64,000 nucleotides of DNA from Arthrobacter sp. AFG20 (lineage in GTDB: Bacteria > Actinomycetota > Actinomycetes > Actinomycetales > Micrococcaceae). Of the stretch, positions 1 to 6,959 are shown piece after piece (within the stretch, counting starts at the first letter, position 1; each line of letters opens with the position of its first letter). The notes beneath the pieces were generated by a model. It made no database searches and was not told where the DNA came from. It saw only the letters and a program-made list of their open reading frames with translations. The position numbers and the translations under genes were made by a program. Location: the NCBI RefSeq assembly GCF_002892795.1, contig NZ_PJMC01000003.1, positions 1 through 64,000 on the forward strand, read 5' to 3'.

Positions 1-27
1 CGCCATGGGATCCATGGTGTCGCTCAT
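1..27 (-). CDS. Start of an unidentified gene running off the window
   Basis: Nine codons read MSDTMDPMA from an ATG at 27. A good ribosome-binding site (GGGGAGG) lies 5-6 bases upstream on the minus strand at 34-40. The gene continues beyond the left edge. Too little is present to say what it encodes; the site is called only because of the start codon and RBS spacing. Confidence 0.4.
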
Positions 28-106
28 GATCGGTCCTCCCCGCCAGGCAACGCCCGGCGTGTCAGGCCAACCACGGATCCACCGTTATTCAGACAGTCCC
101 AGCCTA

Positions 107-671
107 CTAGCTGAGGGGGCTTGGGAGGCTGCGGCTCAGGTCAGAAAGTCGGGGTGGGTCTTCGTCCCAGATATTAAATAGCCCGTCCAGGCCGTGTTCC
201 TTCACACGCTGGGCTTCTTCGGCGAAGACTGGCGTGGGCGTCCAGGAAGGCCACGTGGCCGTTGTCCAGCTGTAGTGGAGGAATGAAGTCGTCAACTCTT
301 TCGAGCATCAGCCATGACGTGAAGTCCGGGCCTTCGAATATGGGGTCAACGGTTGGTGTCACCAATTGGCCTGGTTGCACGGTGATCCCGTCGGAGATCA
401 GATAGTTGGCCATCAAGGCAAAGGACAGCCTGACGTCATCGTTCCCGGCTGAAACGCATGTATAGAGTTCGAAGCCGTGTTGGGGGTTCAAAGGACCGTG
501 AATCAGGCCGTAAAGACCGAGCGTCGCATACATATGGAATCGATGACGTGATGTTCCTTTGGGTCACTCGAGTACGCCGACCATGTCTGGATTGTCGTTG
601 AAGCTCCAATACTCGGGTTCCCCGCCAAAGTGCTTCTCATAATGAGCATCTACGGCTTTTACGCTGGTCAA
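107..671 (-). pseudogene. Broken suppressor-of-fused (SUFU) domain gene
   Basis: Three pieces in two frames make one SUFU-like protein of about 188 residues. The 5' piece starts at a TTG (671) behind an AGGGGG site and reads into an in-frame TGA at 564-566, where the family would be expected to have Trp (TGG). The frame stays open past it, through residues MYATLGLYGLIHG, to about 225. There one extra C in a CCC run shifts the frame. The true C-terminus (DATPVFAEEAQRV and onward) continues in the other frame to 107. Two independent lesions make this a decayed gene rather than a single sequencing slip. SUFU-domain proteins in bacteria are often immunity-like or of unknown role. It lies next to an IS110 transposase, a common setting for decay. 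Confidence 0.7.
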
Positions 672-756
672 GTCGTTTACCCCCTGTTATTACGATCAGC
701 CACAGCCTAGGGCTTGATTCCTTGCGAGACCCATTCCAGTGGTGCCGCGCTATTTG

Positions 757-1857
757 TTAGGCGGCCATAGCAGCGGGTTGTTGGTAAGGAGTTCCATCGC
801 GGAGCATGGCCCAGAGGACGTTCAGGCGGCGTCTGGCGAGGGATAGGACGGCTTGTTTGTGGTTCTTGCCTTCGCTGCGTTTGCGCTGATAATAGGTGCG
901 GCTTTGGGGGCAGTATCGTGCTGCAGACTGGGCGGCGAGGTAGAAGGCGTTGAGTAGCTGGCGGTCGTAGCGTTTGGGACGGTGGAAGTTGCCGCTGATG
1001 CGCCCTGAGTCGCGGGGGACTGGTGCTAGTCCGGCGACGCCGGCCAGGCGGGCGGCGCTGTCGTAGGCGGTCATGTCGCCGCCTGTGGCGGCGAGGAACT
1101 CGGACGCAAGGAGCGTACCGAAGCCGGGCATGCTGAGAAGGATCTGCGCGTGTTGGTGTTCGCGGAACCGGGCTTCGATCTGCTTTTCGACTTCTGCCAT
1201 TTGCTTATGCAGGTCCAGAACAGTGCGTGCCAGAGCGGCAACCAGGTCAGCGCCGACTTCCTGGGCCTGCACCGTGGTGTGTTGTGCGTGGGCAGCAGCG
1301 ACCGCTCTGGAGGCGATGGTTTTTGCGTTGTAGCAGCCTTGGTTGCGCAGCCAAGCTGCGATGCGGCTTTCGCCGACGCGGCGGATGCCTGCGGGGGTTG
1401 TGTACTTCGTGAGGAGGACTACTGCCGCCTTGAGCATGGCATAGTCGAAGGCGGCTTCCAGGGCGGGGAAGTATTCGAGCAGGACGGCGCAGAGTCTGTT
1501 GATTGCCCGGGTCCGGTCGCAGACCAGATCAGTGCGTCGGGAGATGAGTAGCCGCAGGTCGGTACTGATTTGGTCGCCGCTGCGGATGGGTTGGAGGTCC
1601 CGCCGCATCCTTGCCTGGTCGGCGATGATGGCTGCGTCTTTAGCGTCTGTTTTCCCGTCGCCCCGGTATGTGCGCGAGGCGTGGTAAACGGATCTTCCGG
1701 GGATGTAGACAAGCGTCTGGTGGCGGGCTTCGAGGACACCGATCAAGAGCGCGGCTCCGCCGCGGTTCAGGTCCGTCGCCCAGAGGACTTCACGCCCCGC
1801 GGCGAGAGCCAAAACATCGGTGAGTAGTTCGGTGAGCGCGGCCTCGTCGTTCGCCAC
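757..1857 (-). CDS. IS110-family transposase, N-terminus uncertain
   Basis: This is a DEDD-type transposase of the IS110 family. The N-terminal DEDD domain includes the typical GDGKTDAKDAAIIADQARMR segment. The C-terminal IS116/IS110/IS902 domain includes SMPGFGTLLASEFLA and PRDSGRISG, whose Ser is the usual catalytic residue. The stated start is a GTG and gives 366 residues, while the family is usually about 400. Clear family sequence (DGSTANCVLLDDEGNRLLSR) continues upstream in frame to about 1920 and contains the first Asp of the DEDD set. Between the in-frame TGA at 1954-1956 and the GTG there is no ATG, GTG or TTG. Either a rare start is used or the 5' end is damaged. IS110 elements normally lack terminal inverted repeats, and none was seen. 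Confidence 0.85.
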   Translation of the reverse strand: MANDEAALTELLTDVLALAAGREVLWATDLNRGGAALLIGVLEARHQTLVYIPGRSVYHASRTYRGDGKTDAKDAAIIADQARMRRDLQPIRSGDQISTDLRLLISRRTDLVCDRTRAINRLCAVLLEYFPALEAAFDYAMLKAAVVLLTKYTTPAGIRRVGESRIAAWLRNQGCYNAKTIASRAVAAAHAQHTTVQAQEVGADLVAALARTVLDLHKQMAEVEKQIEARFREHQHAQILLSMPGFGTLLASEFLAATGGDMTAYDSAARLAGVAGLAPVPRDSGRISGNFHRPKRYDRQLLNAFYLAAQSAARYCPQSRTYYQRKRSEGKNHKQAVLSLARRRLNVLWAMLRDGTPYQQPAAMAA

Positions 1858-1953
1858 CTTGCGGGATAGCAGCCGGTTTCCTTCATCGTCGAGAAGTACG
1901 CAATTAGCGGTCGAGCCATCGCGGGATGCCGGGCGGCCAATCCTTCGGGGCCG
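757..1953 (-). mobile_element. IS110-type insertion sequence, ends not determined
   Basis: The span covers the transposase frame including the family-like codons upstream of its GTG. Real element ends probably lie in the non-coding flanks (about 672-756 and 1954-2177), but IS110 elements have no inverted repeats and no duplication could be identified. An 11-bp direct repeat, ATTTAGCTTTT, occurs at 1971-1981 and 2053-2063 in the right flank; its relation to the ends is unknown. The flanking gene on the left is a pseudogene. Confidence 0.6.
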
Positions 1954-2177
1954 TCACGCAAAGTCCGGCCATTTAGCTTTTAGCCATACCCGGCACCCCT
2001 GGGTTGGTCGAGAGCCTACAACGCCCCCAATCCAGCCTCAATCACCGTAAGGATTTAGCTTTTGCGCACCAGCGGGGATGATCCGACCGGACCCAACTTT
2101 GCCCATCGCTAGGCTAGGCCCTGGTATTGGGGGTGGACGGTGGCCGTGACGAGAGTGGGAACAGCGAACTCGAAGGG

Positions 2178-2597
2178 TTAGGCCCCGCGGGGAACCCTGT
2201 CCGGGTGCACCATGTCTCCGAAGCCGTGCACCATCCACCGGCCGTGGTCGGGCCGCCACACGAGCGTGATCAGCAGCGGGTCGTCCAGGATTGTGGCCGG
2301 CGTGATGAACGTATGCTCCTTGGCTTCCCGGATAACGCGCATGTAGCAGACCTCGAGGTCTCCGTGGGCGTAGACGGCTTCCTGGAGCATGCCGGGGTCT
2401 TCGATGGAGTCCAGCAGGGCTGCGGCGATTTCGAAGGCCCCCCACAACGGGCGGGACTCCGGGGTCACAATCAGATGCAGGTCATCCAGGTTCCTCGCCC
2501 TGTCATGGAGCGCCCTGAAGAACCAATACCCGATCTGCCGCGGATCGTTCGCGATCTCCTGCGATTCCTCCGCGTATTGGCCAAAGTCCTCCGTCAT
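2178..2597 (-). CDS. Hypothetical protein, 139 residues
   Basis: The protein is soluble, acidic and has no signal peptide or membrane segment. It starts MTEDFGQYAEES and ends with a compact Trp/His-rich stretch (LVWRPDHGRWMVHGFGDM) that resembles the strand-rich C-terminus of small alpha+beta folds. I do not recognise the family. It is transcribed alone: the upstream ABC genes run the other way with about 100 bp between, and the IS110 element lies downstream. Codon use looks like that of its neighbours, so it is likely real. Confidence 0.65.
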   Translation of the reverse strand: MTEDFGQYAEESQEIANDPRQIGYWFFRALHDRARNLDDLHLIVTPESRPLWGAFEIAAALLDSIEDPGMLQEAVYAHGDLEVCYMRVIREAKEHTFITPATILDDPLLITLVWRPDHGRWMVHGFGDMVHPDRVPRGA

Positions 2598-2688
2598 GGC
2601 ACAAAGGTACTCGTGGGGCCGGGGCGCTGACGAGACTTTCCCGGGAGAGAATTCGTGGCCCGAACCGGGACGGCCGCATCGGCTCGGC

Positions 2689-2694
2689 TAGGCT
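2689..2694 (+). promoter_or_regulatory. Likely leaderless -10 box (TAGGCT)
   Basis: TAGGCT lies 6 nt before the ATG at 2701 and there is no Shine-Dalgarno sequence. This spacing is the usual signature of leaderless transcripts in actinobacteria. The same arrangement occurs before the genes at 4918 and 8647. Confidence 0.5.
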
Positions 2695-2700
2695 GTTTCC

Positions 2701-3630
2701 ATGACGTTGGGGGACGCGGTAGAGCCGCTTGTGCACATCAAAGACTTTCGCATGGATTTCGGGGAGACGACGGTCGTCAAAGACCTGTCCTTCGATGTCC
2801 GGGCCGGGGAGACCTTCGGGTTCCTGGGCAGCAACGGATCCGGGAAAACCACCACCCTGCGGGCGCTGCTGGGCATCTACCAGCCCACCGCCGGCACCCT
2901 GCACATCGGCGGGAAGGTCTTCGAGCCGCGGGACGGGGCCCGGCTGGGGTACCTGCCGGAGGAACGGGGCCTGTACAAGAAGGAAGCGGTCCTGGACGTG
3001 ATGGTCTACTTCGGCCGGCTCAAGGGCCTGAGCAAACACGGAGCCCGCGCCTGGTCGCAGACCTACCTGGAACGCGTCGGCCTGGCGGACAAGGCCGCCG
3101 TCCGGCTGGACAAGCTCTCGGGCGGCCAGCAGCAGAAGGTCCAGCTCGGCGTCACGATCATGAACGACCCCGACCTGCTCATCCTCGACGAGCCCACGAA
3201 GGGCTTCGACCCGGTAAACCGGCGGCTGCTGATGGACATCATCGAGGAGCAGAAGCTCGCCGGCGCCACGGTCATCATGGTCACCCACCAGATGGAGGAA
3301 GTGGAACGGCTCTGCGACCGGGTCATCCTCCTCAAGGACGGCACGGCCCGGGCATACGGGACCGTCGCCGAAGTCCAGGACCAGTTCGGCGGCACCGTCT
3401 ACCGGCTGGGCTACGAGGGCATCCTGCCCGCCTCGGACCTGTACGACGTGGTGCGCGACGGCGACGGGCACGCCGAGCTGGCCCCCGCCGTCGGAGCCGA
3501 CGAAACAGCGGTGCTGCGGGAACTCATCGGAGCCGGCGTCGCGGTGCGCAGCTTCGCCACGGCGCGGGCGTCGCTCGAGGAGATCTTCATCCAGGTGTAC
3601 GGGGAACAGCACGAAATGGCGGAGGTCTAG
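2701..3630 (+). CDS. ABC transporter ATP-binding protein, NatA-like
   Basis: This 309-residue ABC ATPase has Walker A GSNGSGKTT (about residues 43-51), the signature LSGGQQQK, Walker B LLILDEPTKGFD and a switch His (VTHQMEEVERL). The C-terminal extension of about 80 residues is of the DUF4162 type found in NatA-like exporters. It pairs with the permease that begins 4 bp after its stop, so the two form one export ABC-2 system. NatAB in Bacillus exports sodium, but the substrate here cannot be read from sequence. The ATG follows a -10-like box directly and has no RBS, so it is probably a leaderless message. Confidence 0.9.
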   Translation: MTLGDAVEPLVHIKDFRMDFGETTVVKDLSFDVRAGETFGFLGSNGSGKTTTLRALLGIYQPTAGTLHIGGKVFEPRDGARLGYLPEERGLYKKEAVLDVMVYFGRLKGLSKHGARAWSQTYLERVGLADKAAVRLDKLSGGQQQKVQLGVTIMNDPDLLILDEPTKGFDPVNRRLLMDIIEEQKLAGATVIMVTHQMEEVERLCDRVILLKDGTARAYGTVAEVQDQFGGTVYRLGYEGILPASDLYDVVRDGDGHAELAPAVGADETAVLRELIGAGVAVRSFATARASLEEIFIQVYGEQHEMAEV

Positions 3631-3634
3631 GACC

Positions 3635-4882
3635 ATGGCACGCACAGCATTCAAACAGCACAACCTGGGTACCGTCGTCGGGTTCGAATTCATGCGGACC
3701 ATCAAGAAGCGCGGGTTCGTTATCGCCACCCTGGCCATCCCGGTGGTCTTTGCAATTATCTTCGCCCTCGTTTACGCCAGCAACTCCAGCACCGAGGCAA
3801 ACGCAGACGCCCAGAAGAACTCGGCGCTGACCTTCACCTACACCGACGCCTCCGGCCTCATCCCCGCGCCGCTGGCTGAGGCCGCCGGCGGGAGCCTGAC
3901 AACCAACCCCGGCGCCGCGCTCGAGGCGGTGAAAAACGGCAGCAGCGAGGCCTACTTCGCCTACCCGGCAAATCCCGCCACCGAGCCGGTCAAGGTGTAT
4001 GGCGCGGACAAGGGCATGTTCGAGAACGGCAAGTACGAGGCCGTGGCCAAGCACCTGCTGGTCACCGCTGCCCAGTCCCGGGTCAATGCACCGGAAGTCA
4101 CCGCGGCACTGAGCGGGGAGGTGACGTTCGACGCCGAAACGTACCGGGACGGCCGGGTCGCCGGAGGCATCGGCTCAGTGATACCGCCGCTGGTGTTCCT
4201 GGTCATTTTCTACGTCAGCATGATTTTGCTTTCCAACCAGATGCTCAACAGCACGCTGGAGGAGAAGGAAAACCGGGTCACGGAGATGATCCTGACCACG
4301 CTGAACCCCACCACGCTGGTGACCGGCAAGATCATCTCCCTGTTCGCCGTCGGGCTCCTCCAGATAACGGTGTTCCTCGCCCCGATTGCCGCCGCCTACT
4401 TACTCTTCCGTGATTCAGTGGCCCTGCCCGACCTCGACCTGTCCTCCCTGGTGTTCGAGCCCGTGCCGATGATCACCGGCGCGCTGCTGCTGCTGGGCGG
4501 CTTCACCCTGTTCACCGGCGTGCTCGTCGCCATCGGCGCAATCATGCCCACGGCCAAGGAAGCCGGCACCATCTTCGGCCCGCTGATGGCACTGATCTTC
4601 GTGCCCTTCTACGCGGTCAGCCTCATCATCAGCGACCCCACAGCCCTGATCGTGCAGGTCTTCACCTACTTCCCGCTCACCGCCCCCGTCACCGCGCTGC
4701 TCCGCAACGGCTTCGGAACCCTGGGCGCCGTCGAATCAGCCATCGTGATCGCCGAGGTGTTCATCGTGGGGATCCTCATCCTGCGCCTGGCCGTGCACCT
4801 GTTCCGCTACGGCTCCATCGAATACGGCCGCAAGCTTTCCATCGCCGGGACGTTCCGCCGGAAGGAACTGACCGCCAAGTAG
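3635..4882 (+). CDS. ABC-2 transporter permease, NatB-like
   Basis: This 415-residue membrane protein has one N-terminal helix (about residues 25-47), a large extracytoplasmic domain of roughly 140 residues, then about five or six helices. The segment STLEEKENRVTEMILTT, just after the second helix, is the coupling region typical of ABC2_membrane_3/NatB proteins. It follows the ATPase gene by 4 bp with an RBS (GGAGG) inside the upstream coding end, so the two are translationally linked. The substrate is unknown; sodium or drug export is the family precedent. Confidence 0.88.
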   Translation: MARTAFKQHNLGTVVGFEFMRTIKKRGFVIATLAIPVVFAIIFALVYASNSSTEANADAQKNSALTFTYTDASGLIPAPLAEAAGGSLTTNPGAALEAVKNGSSEAYFAYPANPATEPVKVYGADKGMFENGKYEAVAKHLLVTAAQSRVNAPEVTAALSGEVTFDAETYRDGRVAGGIGSVIPPLVFLVIFYVSMILLSNQMLNSTLEEKENRVTEMILTTLNPTTLVTGKIISLFAVGLLQITVFLAPIAAAYLLFRDSVALPDLDLSSLVFEPVPMITGALLLLGGFTLFTGVLVAIGAIMPTAKEAGTIFGPLMALIFVPFYAVSLIISDPTALIVQVFTYFPLTAPVTALLRNGFGTLGAVESAIVIAEVFIVGILILRLAVHLFRYGSIEYGRKLSIAGTFRRKELTAK

Positions 4883-4905
4883 CCGGTTTGTTGCGGTCCC
4901 GGTGC

Positions 4906-4911
4906 GAGAAT
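4906..4911 (+). promoter_or_regulatory. Likely leaderless -10 box (GAGAAT)
   Basis: The segment TGCGAGAATGTCCGCATG ends in the start codon. It is nearly identical to the segment before the cytosine deaminase gene (8633-8649, TGCGAAAATGACCGCATG), with no RBS in either case. Confidence 0.45.
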
Positions 4912-4917
4912 GTCCGC

Positions 4918-5511
4918 ATGCTCATTTTCCTGGAAACCGAGCGGCTGGTGCTGCGGCAGTTCAATCCCCACGACGCAGACCTGCTCGTGGAGCTCGACGG
5001 CGATCCGCGCGTGATGCGGTACATCACGGGCGGTGCCCCGACGCCCCGGGGTGAGATTGAAAGCGATTACCTTCCAGCATTCCTCGGCTACTACCGGAGA
5101 TTCCCCGGCTACGGGTTCTGGGCAGCGGTGGAGAAATCAACCGGAGATTTCCTGGGCTGGTTCCACTTCCGGCCCGCCCCCGGCGATCCGCCCGACCAGC
5201 CGGAGCTGGGCTATCGGCTGCGCTGCGAGGCGTGGGGGAAGGGGTACGCCACCGAGGGTTCCCGTGCGCTGATCGCCAAGGGGTTTGCCGAGTTCGGCGT
5301 GCAGCGTGTCGTTGCTCAGACCATGGCAGTGAACACCGCCTCGCGACGGGTGATGGAGAAATCCGGGATGCGCCTGGTACGTTCCTTCGTCGCTGACTGG
5401 CCCGTATCCATCCCGGGCGACGAACACGGGGACGTCGAGTACGCGATCTCCCGGAGTGAATGGGAGCTGAACCCGGCCGGCGCATCCCAGGGGCGCCCCT
5501 GGGTCAGATAA
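4918..5511 (+). CDS. GNAT-family N-acetyltransferase (RimJ-like)
   Basis: A 197-residue GNAT acetyltransferase of the RimJ/RimL type. It starts with ETERLVLRQF, has the acetyl-CoA loop region RCEAWGKGYATEGSRALI in place of Q/RxxGxG/A, and the later VNTASRRVMEKSGM motif shared by ribosomal-protein and small-molecule acetyltransferases. The ATG at 4918 is preferred over an upstream TTG (4888) because it opens the conserved domain and follows a GAGAAT -10-like box by 6 nt. Its last 8 bases overlap the end of the convergent lipid-kinase gene. The substrate is unknown. Confidence 0.87.
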   Translation: MLIFLETERLVLRQFNPHDADLLVELDGDPRVMRYITGGAPTPRGEIESDYLPAFLGYYRRFPGYGFWAAVEKSTGDFLGWFHFRPAPGDPPDQPELGYRLRCEAWGKGYATEGSRALIAKGFAEFGVQRVVAQTMAVNTASRRVMEKSGMRLVRSFVADWPVSIPGDEHGDVEYAISRSEWELNPAGASQGRPWVR

Positions 5512-6409
5512 CGGCCAGGGCGCCCTTCGCACTTTCCACCCGAACATGGGTGGCGGCGGGAAGATGCCTGACCTCGCCGTCAATCTGGCAAGGAACGGCA
5601 TCCCGCGTGGTGAAGGCGTAGCTGCTGACGCTTGGCTGGTTCCCGAGTCCCAGCGTCACGGCCCGAAGAGTCATCAGGGCCATCTTCCACCGCCCGGAGT
5701 GGGGGAGCGTCACAACCTCGAACCGGCCGTCGTCGGGACCGCCCGACTCGCTGACCGTCCCATACTTGGCCATCCGGGAAATGTTGGCCAGGATCAGGCT
5801 GTCGAAGCGGGCGGTGGCGCCGTCCGCCCGGACCAGCTCGAACGGCCTCAAATGGGAGAGCGTGCGGGCGACGGAGAGGAGTTCGAGGAATTTGCCCTTT
5901 CCGCCGCTTTCGATGCCGATGGCCATCAGTGGTGTAAGTCCGAAGCCTATGTAGGAGTGGGCATAGTGAACCTGCGCCGGCTGTTCCTCCCCGAACGTGA
6001 TGCGCAGCAGGTCGATGTGCCGGACCCGGCCTTCCCGAACAGCCTCCGGCAACGGCTTGGCGGGCATGCTTCGGTGATGGTCATTGGCGTTCCCCGCCGC
6101 GAGCACTGTGCAGACCGCCCTGCTGCCGGGGACATCCATCACCCCGTTGACAACCTCGTTGTACCCGCCGTCGCCGCTGACCGAAACAATGAGCGGTCTT
6201 CCTGTCGCCGCGGCTGACCGTGCAAGGTCGCGTGCGTGCCCGGCAAAATCCGTGGGCAGCAGATCAATCTGCAGGTCCGGTACTCCGGCGGACAGTTCCC
6301 GCTGCAGCTCGTTGATCCTGGCGGCCATGCCGGGCTTGCCGGGATTGAAGACCAGGACGGCCCGGTCAAAACTGGCTGAAGGTGCCCGGTCGGGAGCGCT
6401 CGCTGTCAT
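5504..6409 (-). CDS. Diacylglycerol kinase-family lipid kinase
   Basis: A 301-residue protein of the DAGK catalytic/YegS family. The N-terminal nucleotide domain contains VLVFNPGKPGMAARI and the family motif VSGDGGYNEVVNGVM, where GGDGT is usual and here reads SGDGGYNE. The C-terminal half contains FGLTPLMAIG and a beta-rich lipid-binding region. Such enzymes phosphorylate diacylglycerol or related lipids at the inner membrane. The ATG at 6409 fits, with GAAAGG just upstream; longer reads into the preceding gene look non-coding. It lies 7 bp behind the small gene at 6417-6659 and is probably co-transcribed. Its 3' end overlaps the convergent acetyltransferase gene by 8 bp. Confidence 0.85.
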   Translation of the reverse strand: MTASAPDRAPSASFDRAVLVFNPGKPGMAARINELQRELSAGVPDLQIDLLPTDFAGHARDLARSAAATGRPLIVSVSGDGGYNEVVNGVMDVPGSRAVCTVLAAGNANDHHRSMPAKPLPEAVREGRVRHIDLLRITFGEEQPAQVHYAHSYIGFGLTPLMAIGIESGGKGKFLELLSVARTLSHLRPFELVRADGATARFDSLILANISRMAKYGTVSESGGPDDGRFEVVTLPHSGRWKMALMTLRAVTLGLGNQPSVSSYAFTTRDAVPCQIDGEVRHLPAATHVRVESAKGALAVI

Positions 6410-6416
6410 CAGCCTT

Positions 6417-6659
6417 TCAGCCCTGTCGATCCACCAGGTCGTCCGCCACGCGGTGCAGGTCCTGGACCCAGCCCGTTGAACGGCTGGGGCCTCCCGAGCT
6501 GGCCTCAAAGTTCGCAAGCGCTTCGGCTATGCGGTCCAGTGCTTCCGAGATATTGGCTTTGACGGCCGCATAGCCCTCCTCCGAGCGGGGGTCCGAGGAC
6601 GCCGAAGACAGCAGTTCCGCTCCGGACTTCATGACCAGTGAGGCCTCATACTCGTTCAC
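6417..6659 (-). CDS. Small hypothetical protein, 80 residues
   Basis: A soluble, acidic and probably all-helical protein (MNEYEASLVMKSG..., with segments such as ANISEALDRIAEALANFEA). No family is recognised. It is the first gene of a two-gene unit with the lipid kinase; the gap is 7 bp. No RBS is clear at the proposed ATG, so an alternative start is possible. Confidence 0.6.
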   Translation of the reverse strand: MNEYEASLVMKSGAELLSSASSDPRSEEGYAAVKANISEALDRIAEALANFEASSGGPSRSTGWVQDLHRVADDLVDRQG

Positions 6660-6890
6660 TCTTGCACCCGCGGCTTCCTCGTGTTGGACGTGCGGTAACT
6701 GTTCGTCAGCACAACCCTACATCGGCGCTCGCTGCCCCGCGGGGAGCCGGAAACGGGCCCGCGCCCTACGTGAAGACGTCCGCCGGGATTCCTCAACGTC
6801 GGCTGAAGATTTGCGCAGTTCAGGAAAGGCCCGGTCAAGATTTTCTGAGCTTATCCACATATGCGGCCGAATCGGTTTCGCTGGCCTGCC

Positions 6891-6919
6891 CGGCATGCTC
6901 CCATGTTAGGAGCATGCCG
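6891..6919. promoter_or_regulatory. 11-bp perfect inverted repeat before the M23 peptidase gene
   Basis: CGGCATGCTCC (6891-6901) and GGAGCATGCCG (6909-6919) are perfect complements around a 7-nt loop, 41 bp before the peptidase ATG. No T-run follows, so an operator or mRNA hairpin is more likely than a terminator. The rest of the 300-bp gap 6660-6959 shows no gene or other motif that I can support. Confidence 0.5.
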
Positions 6920-6959
6920 CCATCCACCAGCATCCGGCGGCCTTTTATGGGGAGATCTA

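Noticed and set aside
2503..3738. Minus-strand 411-codon frame over the ABC ATPase gene
   Set aside because: Opposes a gene with intact Walker and signature motifs; no start signal.
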